Shown one piece after another: positions 1 to 6,666 of a stretch of DNA of 7,173 bases. The DNA is from Clostridium sp. SCN 57-10. Its GTDB lineage: Bacteria; Bacillota; Clostridia; Oscillospirales; Butyricicoccaceae. Position 1 is the first letter of the stretch; each line of letters opens with the position of its first letter. The notes below the pieces were generated by a model. The model did no database searches and was not told the DNA's origin. It was given only the letters and a program-made list of their open reading frames with translations. The stretch is taken from NCBI GenBank assembly GCA_001725215.1, contig MEFT01000073.1, positions 1 to 7,173 on the forward strand, in the 5' to 3' direction. The position numbers and the translations under genes are program-made.

Positions 1-2011
1 GCAAAACACGGATCACCATTTCATCTCCGTTTCGCTCATAGCGGAAGATAGAGAATTCGTCAAACACATCCATACACACCAGGAAACGCCCAAGATTCAT
101 GCCGGCGCGCGATTCATACCGCACATGCCGGTAAAGCGTGCGCACGCCTGCGCAAAGCGATTCGCGCTCCGCGCGTGCGCGCACATGGCGAAACACGGCC
201 ACCAAATCGTCACGCGTCGGGCTGAGGCGCTCGGCGCAATCGGGTGCAAGCGCATATCCCTCCGCGAAGCGGTCATACTCCTCCAGACAGCGGCTGTCGC
301 ACTGTTCTTCGTCGTCCGCCCAGCGAATGTCGCGAATGACAAGCTGCACACTCTCTTTGCCGCGGAACCGGTTGATCTCCGCGGAAAACGCGATATCCAG
401 ACGGTCGCCGCGCACATAGGGGCAGCCGCGCAGCCCCATGCCGAACGCAAACGCAAAAAAGACGTGCCCGTTCTTAGACAGCTGCATTTTTACATGATGA
501 TCGTGGCTGATAGGCGTAAGCTCTTCCAGCATCACGCCGGTCAGCATAAAGCACGGCTGCGGATTGCCCATGCCGAACGGCTCGAGCACCGAAAGCCCGC
601 GAATTTCCTCCATGCCGAGATCGTCGGGCTGCAGAAGGCAGTCAACGGTCAGACTGGGCACGATATCCTCGCCTGCGCTCGCACGCTCCGCATATGCCTC
701 AAGCGCCTGCGCAAACGCCTCAAGCCGCGCACTGTCGAGCGACAGTCCGACGGCAAGCTCGTGTCCGCCATATTTATCGAGCAGCGGCGCACAATGCTCG
801 AGCGCGGCATAGAGGTTAAAACCCTTGATGCTTCGTCCGGAACCCTTAGCCGTGCCACCCGAAAGCGAAATGAGCACGCAGGGCACGCCATATCGGTCGC
901 ACAGGCGCGACGCAACAATGCCGATCACGCCGTTGTGCCAGTCTTCGCCCCAGAGCACAAGCGCCTTGCGGCGTGCCAAATCTGGCTGCGCTTCCATGCG
1001 TGCCTTGATTTCTTCGTAAATGCAGTTTTCTGCCTCCTGCCGCATGCGGTTGAGCTCGCAAAGCTGCTCGGCAAGCTCCTGCGCCTCGACTTCGTCGCAC
1101 GTCAGAAACAGACGCGCTGCGACCGCCGCTCCGCCAAGCCTGCCCGCCGCGTTGATGCGCGGCGCCATCACAAAGCTGACGGAATTTGCGGTAAGAGGCT
1201 TATCGTCAAGCCCGAGCTTGCGAATGAGTGCGCGCAGCCCAAGGTTTTCGGTATGGCGCAGGCGGCGCAGTCCGTTTGCCACGATCACGCGGTTCTCACC
1301 CGCCAGCGGCATAACGTCGGCAATTGTACCGACGGCGACGATGTCGCCGTATTCCTCAAGGAGCGACTCCGCGCTGCGCCCGTGCTCAAGCGCGCAAATG
1401 AGTTTAAACGCAACGCCGACGCCCGCCAGCTCTTTAAACGGATAACCGCAGCCATCGTGCCGCGGATTGATGACGGCAACAGCGTCTGGCAGAATGTTTT
1501 TGCACTCATGGTGGTCTGTGACGATGACGCGCATGCCCAGCGCATTCGCCAGCGCGACTTCCTCCACCGCCGTGATGCCCGAATCGACTGTGATGAGCAG
1601 GCGGCAGCCGTCTTCATAAAGAGCGCGAATGGCGGCTTCGTTCAGGCCGTAACCCTCGCCCAGACGATCCGGAATGTAGTATACGCAGTCTACGTCCCTC
1701 GCGCGCAGATAGCGGATGAGGATACACGTCGCCGTCACGCCGTCGACATCATAGTCGCCATACACCGCTATTTTTTCTTTTTTCGCAATGCTTTCCCGCA
1801 CCTCATGCACGGCGTCTTCCATACCCGCAAGCAAAAACGGGTCGTGTAAATGCGCCAAATCACAGTCCATGTAGGCCGCCGCGTCGGAAACGGTGGCGAC
1901 GCCGCGCGCGGCAAGCACACGCGCGGCAAGCGGCGACAAGCCGAGCTGATCGCAAAGCTCGGCACATGCGCGGGGGTTCTCCCCGGACAATATCCACTTT
2001 TTCTTTTTCAT
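1..2011 (-). CDS. recJ: Single-stranded-DNA-specific 5'-3' exonuclease RecJ (C-terminus beyond window)
   Basis: RecJ degrades single-stranded DNA 5' to 3' in recombinational, mismatch and base-excision repair, using metal ions held by a DHH domain. Reading from 2011 leftwards gives 670 codons without a stop before the window edge. Visible motifs in order: motif I DYDVDG (residues 86-91), ITVDSGI (140-146), the signature VTDHHE (164-169), GTIADVMPL (228-236), APRINAAGRLG (283-293), HNGVIGIVASRL (359-370), GSGRSIKGF (390-398) and the DHHA1 motif GGHELAVGL (415-423), then an OB-fold region with LEPFGMGNPQP (476-486). Sequence after about residue 565 is the C-terminal extension seen in Bacillota RecJ, which are typically longer than the E. 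coli enzyme (577 residues). The start at 2011 is chosen because GGAG lies 6 bases upstream; an in-frame ATG at 2023 has no ribosome binding site. It is transcribed from its own promoter, downstream of the rpsU terminator. Family assignment is secure. Confidence 0.97.
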   Translation of the reverse strand, partial: MKKKKWILSGENPRACAELCDQLGLSPLAARVLAARGVATVSDAAAYMDCDLAHLHDPFLLAGMEDAVHEVRESIAKKEKIAVYGDYDVDGVTATCILIRYLRARDVDCVYYIPDRLGEGYGLNEAAIRALYEDGCRLLITVDSGITAVEEVALANALGMRVIVTDHHECKNILPDAVAVINPRHDGCGYPFKELAGVGVAFKLICALEHGRSAESLLEEYGDIVAVGTIADVMPLAGENRVIVANGLRRLRHTENLGLRALIRKLGLDDKPLTANSVSFVMAPRINAAGRLGGAAVAARLFLTCDEVEAQELAEQLCELNRMRQEAENCIYEEIKARMEAQPDLARRKALVLWGEDWHNGVIGIVASRLCDRYGVPCVLISLSGGTAKGSGRSIKGFNLYAALEHCAPLLDKYGGHELAVGLSLDSARLEAFAQALEAYAERASAGEDIVPSLTVDCLLQPDDLGMEEIRGLSVLEPFGMGNPQPCFMLTGVMLEELTPISHDHHVKMQLSKNGHVFFAFAFGMGLRGCPYVRGDRLDIAFSAEINRFRGKESVQLVIRDIRWADDEEQCDSRCLEEYDRFAEGYALAPDCAERLSPTRDDLVAVFRHVRARAERESLCAGVRTLYRHVRYESRAGMNLGRFLVCMDVFDEFSIFRYERNGDEMVIRVL

Positions 2012-2012
2012 G

Positions 2013-2044
2013 ATGATCTCCATATTTATTTTTATTGAGATCAT
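2013..2044. repeat. 8-bp inverted repeat at the recJ start/promoter (candidate operator)
   Basis: ATGATCTC at 2013-2020 and GAGATCAT at 2037-2044 are perfect reverse complements, separated by 16 A/T-rich bases. The right arm overlaps the first two bases of the -10 element (2043-2048) and the left arm overlaps the recJ Shine-Dalgarno. The expected transcription start (about 2036) falls just inside the right arm, so the transcript would probably lack that arm. A DNA operator is therefore more plausible than an RNA hairpin. No known repressor box was recognised; the function is inference. Confidence 0.45.
2018..2021 (-). promoter_or_regulatory. Ribosome binding site deciding the recJ start
   Basis: The minus strand reads GGAG followed by ATCATC and then ATG at 2011. 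The 6-base spacing favours this ATG over the in-frame ATG at 2023, whose upstream sequence is A/T-rich without a Shine-Dalgarno. The GGAG lies partly inside the left arm of an inverted repeat (2013-2020). Confidence 0.75.
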
Positions 2045-2071
2045 TATATCAAATTTATGAAAGCTATACAA
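2043..2071 (-). promoter_or_regulatory. Sigma-A promoter for recJ (extended -10)
   Basis: On the minus strand a perfect -10 TATAAT (2043-2048) is preceded by TGA, which makes an extended -10. A weaker -35, TTGTAT (2066-2071), lies exactly 17 bp upstream. The predicted start point near 2036 gives a leader of about 25 bases before the recJ ATG. The promoter sits immediately after the rpsU terminator, so recJ should be transcribed independently of rpsU. Confidence 0.72.
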
Positions 2072-2099
2072 GAACAACAACGCGCCGTCGCACAAACAG

Positions 2100-2136
2100 C
2101 ACAACAAAAGGCAGACAACTTTCGTTGTCTGCCTTT
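2100..2136 (-). terminator. Intrinsic terminator of rpsU
   Basis: Perfect 13-bp stem: 2107-2119 pairs with 2124-2136 around a 4-base loop. Read on the minus strand the loop is GAAA closed by C-G, a stable GNRA-type tetraloop, and the stem is followed by TTTTGTTGT. It begins 16 bases after the rpsU stop codon. The plus-strand reading has a shorter T run and no gene feeding it, so it is assigned to the minus strand. Confidence 0.9.
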
Positions 2137-2152
2137 GCATATACGCTATGAT

Positions 2153-2335
2153 TTAGCGATACATTTTCTTCTTGGCGCGAGCGGCTTCGCTCTTCTTGCG
2201 GCGCTTGACGCTGGGGCTCTCGTAGTAATCCCTTTTACGAACTTCGGAGAGAACACCGGACTTTGCACAGGAACGCTTGAAACGGCGCAGCGCGCTATCC
2301 AACGATTCGTCAGCTTTGACGCGGATCTCTGACAT
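2153..2335 (-). CDS. rpsU: Small ribosomal subunit protein bS21
   Basis: A 60-residue, strongly basic protein beginning MSEIRVKADESLDSALRRFK, then SCAKSGVLSEVRKRDYYESP and a Lys/Arg/Ala-rich tail ending in KKKMYR. This is the classic bS21 pattern at the normal Bacillota length (about 57-60 residues). bS21 binds the 30S platform near the 3' end of 16S rRNA and helps initiation, acting next to the anti-Shine-Dalgarno. The ATG at 2335 is preceded by a very strong ribosome binding site, and the gene has its own consensus promoter and its own terminator, so it can be expressed alone at high level. It also lies directly downstream of leuS with no terminator between them, so read-through from the operon could contribute. 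Identification is secure. Confidence 0.97.
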   Translation of the reverse strand: MSEIRVKADESLDSALRRFKRSCAKSGVLSEVRKRDYYESPSVKRRKKSEAARAKKKMYR

Positions 2336-2341
2336 CTTCTT

Positions 2342-2351
2342 CCCTCCCTCC
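2342..2351 (-). promoter_or_regulatory. Double Shine-Dalgarno of rpsU
   Basis: The minus strand reads GGAGGGAGGG, then AAGAAG and ATG. Two overlapping GGAGG-type cores are present, the nearer ending 6 bases before the start. This is stronger than the sites of the other genes here and fits a ribosomal protein needed in large amounts. Confidence 0.85.
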
Positions 2352-2373
2352 GTATTTGAACAATCTTATAAAT

Positions 2374-2420
2374 AGAACAGATTTATTATAACCGAATTCC
2401 TCTGCCTTGTCAACTGTTCT
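2374..2420. repeat. 7-bp inverted repeat bracketing the rpsU promoter
   Basis: AGAACAG at 2374-2380 and CTGTTCT at 2414-2420 are perfect reverse complements 33 bp apart. One arm abuts the -35 hexamer directly and the other lies at the expected transcription start. An operator is possible, but a pair this short has an appreciable chance of arising at random in an A/T-rich gap. Confidence 0.3.
2385..2413 (-). promoter_or_regulatory. Perfect-consensus sigma-A promoter for rpsU
   Basis: On the minus strand -35 TTGACA (2408-2413) and -10 TATAAT (2385-2390) are both perfect matches, separated by the optimal 17 bp. The predicted start near 2378 gives a leader of about 43 bases ending in the double Shine-Dalgarno. 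The -35 starts only 6 bases after the leuS stop codon, so the promoter fills the short leuS-rpsU gap. Confidence 0.9.
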
Positions 2421-4828
2421 CATTCGGGTTTTGCGACAATATTGATGATCTTGCCTTTGACGACGATGGCCTTCATCACCTTCATACCGGCAAGCGCGGC
2501 CTGCACCTTTGCATCAGCATATGCAATATCAAGCGCTGCCTGCTCTTCCGCGTCGGCGGCAACAGCGACGATCGCCTTGACCTTACCGTTGATCTGCACG
2601 GCAATTTCAACCACGTCATCCTTTGTTTTGCTCTCTTCATACGCAGGCCACGCGCGGAAAACGAGCGTATCGCGCACACCGAGCTTTTCGGCAAGCTCTT
2701 CGGTGATGTGCGGCGCAAACGGGTTGAGCAGCTGCACAAATGTCAGCATTTCCGCACGGTTCACACCCTTATCGCACAGCTGGTTGAGCAGCGCCATCAG
2801 GGCGGCAATCGCCGTGTTGAACTTGAGGTTTTCGATATCCTCCGTCACCTTTTTGATCGTCTTGTGCATCGCGCTTTCGTTATCCGCCGAATACACATCG
2901 CCCGGCTTCACGCTGTCGAGCAGCGAGACGGTACGCTCGATGAATCTGCGGCAGCCCTTGATCGACTGCGGATTCCACGGCGCCGACTTTTCAAAGTCGC
3001 CGATGAACATCTCATACAGACGCATCGTATCGGCGCCATAGCTGTCGATGATCTCATCCGGATTGACAACATTTCCTCGGCTCTTGGACATTTTTTCGCC
3101 GTTTTCGCCGAGGATCATACCGTGGCTCGTACGCTTGGCGTACGGCTCCTTGGTCGGCACGACACCGATATCAAACAGGAACTTGTGCCAGAAGCGGGAA
3201 TAGAGCAGATGCAGCGTGGTGTGCTCCATACCGCCGTTATACCAGTCGACTGGTGTCCAGGAGGCAAGCGCCTCTGGCGACGCCAGTGCCGAGTCATTGT
3301 GCGGATCGGCATAGCGCAGGAAATACCAGCTCGATCCCGCCCACTGGGGCATGGTGTCTGTTTCACGGCGCGCGGACGCGCCGCACTTCGGGCAGGTGGT
3401 GGCAATCCAGTCTTCACAGCCGGCAAGGGGTGACTCTCCCGTATCGGTCGGCTCGTAGCTTGCAACCTCGGGCAGTATGAGGGGCAGCTCGGGCTCGGGC
3501 ACGGGCACCCAGCCGCAATGCTCGCAATAGACGAGCGGAATCGGCTCACCCCAATAGCGCTGGCGCGAGAAGACCCAGTCGCGCAGCTTGAAGTTGACCT
3601 TTTGTCTGCCTTTTCCCGTCTCCTCAAGCCAAGCGAACATTTTTTGCTTTGCGTCCTCGACGCTAAGACCATTGAGGAAACCGGAGTTGACCATGACGCC
3701 CGTGTCGCAGTCGTCATATGCCGCCTGCTCAACGTTTCCGCCGGCGACGACCTCAACGATGGGCAGCTCAAACTTTTTGGCAAATTCCCAGTCGCGCGTA
3801 TCGTGACCGGGCACCGCCATAATCGCGCCCGTACCATATGTCATGAGTACATAGTCGGATACGAAAATGGGGATTTCTTTGCCGGTGACGGGGTTAACGG
3901 CCGCAACGCCCTCAAGGCGTACGCCCGTTTTATCCTTCTGCATCTCGGTGCGCTCAAAATCCGATTTTTTGGCGGACGCGGCGCGGTATTCAAGCACCGC
4001 GTCATAGTTGCGCAGACTGCTTTGCCAGCGGTCGATGTAGGGATGCTCGGGCGAGATCACCATATAGGTCGCGCCAAACAGCGTATCGGCACGCGTGGTG
4101 TAAACGGTCAGCTTGTCGCCCTCCGTTGTGTCAAAGTCAACCTCGGCACCCGTCGAGCGGCCGATCCAGTTTTTCTGCTGAATTTTCACTCGCTCGACGA
4201 AGTCCACCTCGTCGAGGTCGTCGATCAGACGCTGGGCATACGCGGTGATCTTGAGCATCCACTGGCTTTTCTCGCGGCGGATGACCTCGCTGCCGCAGCG
4301 CTCGCACCCGCCGTTCACGACCTCCTCGTTGGCAAGCACGCACTTGCACGAGGTGCACCAGTTGACTGGCATAGTCGTCTTATAGGCAAGGCCGTGTTCA
4401 AACAGCTTGAGGAAAATCCACTGGGTCCATTTGAAATAATGGGGGTCGGTGGTGTTGATTTCGCGCGACCAGTCAAACGAAAGGCCGATCGACTGCAGCT
4501 GGCTCTTAAAGCGCGCGACGTTCTGCGCCGTCACCTCGCGGGGATGCACATGGTGCTTAATCGCGAAGTTCTCGGTCGGCAGGCCGAACGCGTCCCATCC
4601 CATGCCGTAAAGCACGTTATAGCCCTGCATGCGGCGTTTGCGCGCGACGATGTCAAGCGCGGTGTAAGAGCGCGGATGGCCGACGTGCAGCCCCGCGCCG
4701 GAAGGATAAGGGAATTCGACCAGCGGAAAATATTTCGGTTTGGTAAAGTCGTTTTTCGCGTGGAACGATCCGTTTGCTTCCCATTTATTCTGCCATTTTG
4801 ATTCTATATCCTTAAAATCATACCTCAT
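2420..4828 (-). CDS. leuS: Leucyl-tRNA synthetase
   Basis: LeuRS is the cytoplasmic class I synthetase that joins leucine to tRNA(Leu) using ATP and removes mischarged residues. From the start at 4828 it is 802 residues, normal for bacterial LeuRS. In order: MRYDFKDIESKWQ, the HIGH motif as HVGH (48-51), a Cys4 zinc site CTSC...CERC (Cys158, 161, 175, 178), the CP1 editing domain (about 220-415) with TTRADTLFGATYM and GHDTRD carrying the editing aspartate, a second Cys pair set (435/438 and 479/482), TMPQWAGSSWYFLRY, the KMSKS loop (579-583) and the C-terminal anticodon-binding and tRNA-contact region. Met at 4828 is preferred to Met at 4840: it has GAAGG at 5-base spacing and gives the family's usual N-terminus, while the upstream ATG has AAAGG touching it. 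The gene overlaps the end of rsfS, so it depends on operon transcription, and there is no room for a T-box. Confidence 0.97.
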   Translation of the reverse strand: MRYDFKDIESKWQNKWEANGSFHAKNDFTKPKYFPLVEFPYPSGAGLHVGHPRSYTALDIVARKRRMQGYNVLYGMGWDAFGLPTENFAIKHHVHPREVTAQNVARFKSQLQSIGLSFDWSREINTTDPHYFKWTQWIFLKLFEHGLAYKTTMPVNWCTSCKCVLANEEVVNGGCERCGSEVIRREKSQWMLKITAYAQRLIDDLDEVDFVERVKIQQKNWIGRSTGAEVDFDTTEGDKLTVYTTRADTLFGATYMVISPEHPYIDRWQSSLRNYDAVLEYRAASAKKSDFERTEMQKDKTGVRLEGVAAVNPVTGKEIPIFVSDYVLMTYGTGAIMAVPGHDTRDWEFAKKFELPIVEVVAGGNVEQAAYDDCDTGVMVNSGFLNGLSVEDAKQKMFAWLEETGKGRQKVNFKLRDWVFSRQRYWGEPIPLVYCEHCGWVPVPEPELPLILPEVASYEPTDTGESPLAGCEDWIATTCPKCGASARRETDTMPQWAGSSWYFLRYADPHNDSALASPEALASWTPVDWYNGGMEHTTLHLLYSRFWHKFLFDIGVVPTKEPYAKRTSHGMILGENGEKMSKSRGNVVNPDEIIDSYGADTMRLYEMFIGDFEKSAPWNPQSIKGCRRFIERTVSLLDSVKPGDVYSADNESAMHKTIKKVTEDIENLKFNTAIAALMALLNQLCDKGVNRAEMLTFVQLLNPFAPHITEELAEKLGVRDTLVFRAWPAYEESKTKDDVVEIAVQINGKVKAIVAVAADAEEQAALDIAYADAKVQAALAGMKVMKAIVVKGKIINIVAKPE

Positions 4829-5204
4829 CTTTACCTTCATCCTTTGTCAGATATTTTTCTATGTCAACGCGGCCAGCGTCGTTCCATAGTCGCTCGAGAG
4901 CATATAGCTCGCGAGCCTCCGACAAAAAGATGTTGATAACAACGGTCGAATAGTCCATCAGGATCCAGCTCGAGGTGACGCCCTCAATGTGATGCGCCAT
5001 AAGGCCCATCTCATCCTTAAGCTTCTTCTCGATTTCGCCGCTCAGCGCGCGCAGGTGCGGCGTTGAGGTTCCCGTCATGACGACAAAATAGTCGGCCAGC
5101 GTGGTCTGCTCGGTGACATGCATCGCAGAGAGCTCACGGGCCTTCTTGGAGTCCGCCGTTTGAACGACGAGCGCGAGGATTTGTTCGGGTGTGTAGTTTG
5201 TCAT
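4818..5204 (-). CDS. rsfS: Ribosomal silencing factor RsfS
   Basis: RsfS (Iojap/DUF143 family) binds uL14 on the 50S subunit and blocks joining with 30S, lowering translation when nutrients run short. The product is 128 residues, within the usual range of about 105-130. Family features: an N-terminal helix with ILALVVQTADSKKARE, the strand-turn TLADYFVVMTGTS (residues 34-46), the E..K block IEKKLKDEMG (57-66), and SSWILMDYSTVVINIF (78-93) followed by SEARELYALERLW (95-107). The tail is acidic and basic (LTKDEGKDEV). The ATG at 5204 overlaps the nadD-yqeK stop in an ATGA arrangement and has a perfect AGGAGG, so coupling and independent initiation are both possible. In many Bacillota rsfS follows yqeK, which agrees with the context. 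Confidence 0.96.
   Translation of the reverse strand: MTNYTPEQILALVVQTADSKKARELSAMHVTEQTTLADYFVVMTGTSTPHLRALSGEIEKKLKDEMGLMAHHIEGVTSSWILMDYSTVVINIFLSEARELYALERLWNDAGRVDIEKYLTKDEGKDEV
4834..4838 (-). promoter_or_regulatory. Ribosome binding site deciding the leuS start
   Basis: GAAGG on the minus strand lies 5 bases before the ATG at 4828 and within the last codons of rsfS. The alternative ATG at 4840 has no properly spaced site. Confidence 0.65.
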
Positions 5205-6370
5205 ATTTCTGCCTCCTGAATCGTAGGGGGTTGCTGTCTGATAGCCTCATATGCGGCGAGCGAGCGCGGGTGGGGAGTGCGTCCCTGCGCGCGCAGATGA
5301 CGAAACGTGCTTTCCATACAGGCGAGCACCGCGCTGCGCAAATCGCGCCGCGCGAGCATGCGCAGCGGCTCAACGCCGGGGAAATCGCGCGTCGGCTCAA
5401 CCATATCGGCGACGAACAATATCATGTCGATTTCGTTCATATCCGGCGCGCCAAGCGTGTGCCGCTCGACGGCCTGAATCACAACGGGCGGCAACTGCAG
5501 CTCGTGCCGCGCCACCGCAGCACCGGTCTGCGCGTGCAGCAGCGCCGAACTTGCTTTATGGTATCCATTGATTATATCGTATTTTGAAAGTAATTGCAAC
5601 TGCTGCCGCTCATCCTGCTCCCGTGTCACATCGTGCACGACGGCGCAGATGCGTGCAATCTGCTCATGCGCGCCGTGAATGCGCGCAAGCTCGGCGCACA
5701 TTTCCTCGCAGCCCGCCGTGTGCGCATAGCGGCACGCGCTCATATGCGCACGCGCATACTGCCGAAATGCGGGCAGGTCGTAGTCCCGATACAGGCCGTA
5801 AAACGCAATATAATCGGCGACGGCGGGCGATACGAGCGTATACCCAAGCCCAGCGCGCACCTCCGTCGAGCTTGCAGGCACGGGCGCTGCGTCAATTAAC
5901 GTGACGTGTGCGCCAAACCGCGTGCGCAGGTGTTGCGCCGCTTCCTCCAGCTCGCAGCGCGGCCGTTCGTCGCGCGCGACAACTGCAAGTGAGCACTCGC
6001 GTGCAATCACCTCCGGCCGGCTCCACCGCTCGAAGCTTTGCAGCATATCGGTGCCGACGACGAGCCACAACTCGTCCGCCGGATAGCGTGCGCGCAGCGC
6101 AAGCACGGTGTCCGCCGTGTAGCTTGTCCCCTCGCGGCGCAGCTCAAGATCGGAGACGACGGCTCCCGGCACATCGCGCGCGGCAAGGCAGGTCATCTCA
6201 TACCGCTGACGCGGCGTTGCGGAATGCTCGGGCAGCGCTTTGTGCGGCGGAATGCCCGCCGGCATAAAAATCAGCCGGTCGAGCGCGAGCGACGCAACGC
6301 AAGCGCGCGCCGCCGAGACATGCCCGACGTGCGGCGGGTTAAACGTTCCGCCGAACAGCGCGACGTTCAT
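5201..6370 (-). CDS. nadD-yqeK: Fused nicotinate-mononucleotide adenylyltransferase NadD and HD-domain Ap4A hydrolase YqeK
   Basis: One 389-residue frame carries two enzymes usually encoded separately. Residues 1 to about 195 are NadD, which adenylates nicotinate mononucleotide in NAD synthesis: nucleotide-binding GGTFNPPHVGH (7-17, with the HxGH catalytic motif), VVGTDML (104-110) and the C-terminal SSTEVR (167-172). Residues from about 200 to 389 are YqeK, an HD-domain phosphohydrolase family characterised as a symmetrical Ap4A hydrolase: metal-ligand His217 in RYAHTAG, the HD pair His246-Asp247, His279, the ERHT block (His304) and FVADMVEPTRDFPGVEPLR (319-337). All expected HD ligands are present, so both halves look active. 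There is no frameshift or long linker. The ATG shares one base with the yhbY stop and its ribosome binding site is weak, so translation is probably coupled. The LCP/LytR-type gene often found between yqeK and rsfS is missing. Confidence 0.93.
   Translation of the reverse strand: MNVALFGGTFNPPHVGHVSAARACVASLALDRLIFMPAGIPPHKALPEHSATPRQRYEMTCLAARDVPGAVVSDLELRREGTSYTADTVLALRARYPADELWLVVGTDMLQSFERWSRPEVIARECSLAVVARDERPRCELEEAAQHLRTRFGAHVTLIDAAPVPASSTEVRAGLGYTLVSPAVADYIAFYGLYRDYDLPAFRQYARAHMSACRYAHTAGCEEMCAELARIHGAHEQIARICAVVHDVTREQDERQQLQLLSKYDIINGYHKASSALLHAQTGAAVARHELQLPPVVIQAVERHTLGAPDMNEIDMILFVADMVEPTRDFPGVEPLRMLARRDLRSAVLACMESTFRHLRAQGRTPHPRSLAAYEAIRQQPPTIQEAEI
5212..5217 (-). promoter_or_regulatory. 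Ribosome binding site of rsfS
   Basis: Perfect AGGAGG on the minus strand, 7 bases before the rsfS ATG and lying inside the 3' end of nadD-yqeK. It confirms the start at 5204. Confidence 0.85.
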
Positions 6371-6663
6371 TACTTTACCAGCTCAATGGCCGGCTTCTCG
6401 GCGTTGCGCTTATACATCACGAAACGCGTACCGATGCATTGCACCGGCTCGGCGCCGATGGCGGCACAAATCTGTTCGCACGCCTCACGCGGCGTCAACA
6501 TGGCGGTTTCGAGCACACGCACTTTAATCAGCTCGCGCACGCCGATGCTCTCCTGCGCCTGACGGATGACGCTTTCGGTCACGCCGTCCTTACCGATCTG
6601 CATGATCGTGTCAATCCCGTTGGCAAGGCCTCTCAGCTGTGCCCTTTGCTTGCTTGTCAGCAT
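6370..6663 (-). CDS. yhbY: Ribosome assembly RNA-binding protein YhbY (CRS1-YhbY/CRM domain)
   Basis: A 97-residue single CRM-domain protein, the normal size for YhbY (YqeI in Bacillus). It binds RNA and associates with the pre-50S subunit during assembly. It opens with MLTSKQRAQLRGLAN, followed by the strand and GxxG loop IMQIGKDGVTESV (residues 20-32; the GKDG loop is the RNA-contact signature), then IKVRVLE, and the closing strands CIGTRFVMYKRN (76-87). The start at 6663 is 3 bases after the rdgB stop and has AAAGGGG at good spacing. Its stop overlaps the nadD-yqeK start by one base. Position between rdgB and nadD is typical for Bacillota. Confidence 0.95.
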   Translation of the reverse strand: MLTSKQRAQLRGLANGIDTIMQIGKDGVTESVIRQAQESIGVRELIKVRVLETAMLTPREACEQICAAIGAEPVQCIGTRFVMYKRNAEKPAIELVK

Positions 6664-6666
6664 ATC

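Noticed and set aside
125..1849. Long 574-codon open frame on the plus strand opposite recJ
   Set aside because: The minus strand carries an unbroken RecJ with all motifs. G/C-rich codon use leaves few stops on the complementary strand, and the plus-strand protein shows no family signature and odd Arg/His/Ala-rich composition.
2107..2136. Hairpin as a repeat, CRISPR repeat or small RNA
   Set aside because: It is a single copy, placed just after the rpsU stop, with a GNRA-type loop and a T-rich tail on the correct strand: a standard intrinsic terminator.
2057..2332. 91-codon plus-strand frame covering the rpsU region
   Set aside because: It runs through the rpsU terminator hairpin and antisense to bS21. 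It has no ribosome binding site or recognisable protein.
2359..2420. LexA/SOS box from the several GAAC and GTTC words near the rpsU promoter
   Set aside because: None are arranged as GAAC-N4-GTTC; the spacings are 13 bp or more, and rpsU is not a usual SOS gene.
3518..4801. 427-codon open frame on the plus strand opposite leuS
   Set aside because: Same explanation: it is the complement of a G/C-biased leuS with full catalytic motifs, and the translated product resembles nothing known.
4829..4840. Upstream ATG at 4840 as the leuS start
   Set aside because: Its AAAGG touches the start codon, and the four extra residues are not part of the usual LeuRS N-terminus. It remains possible but is less likely than 4828.
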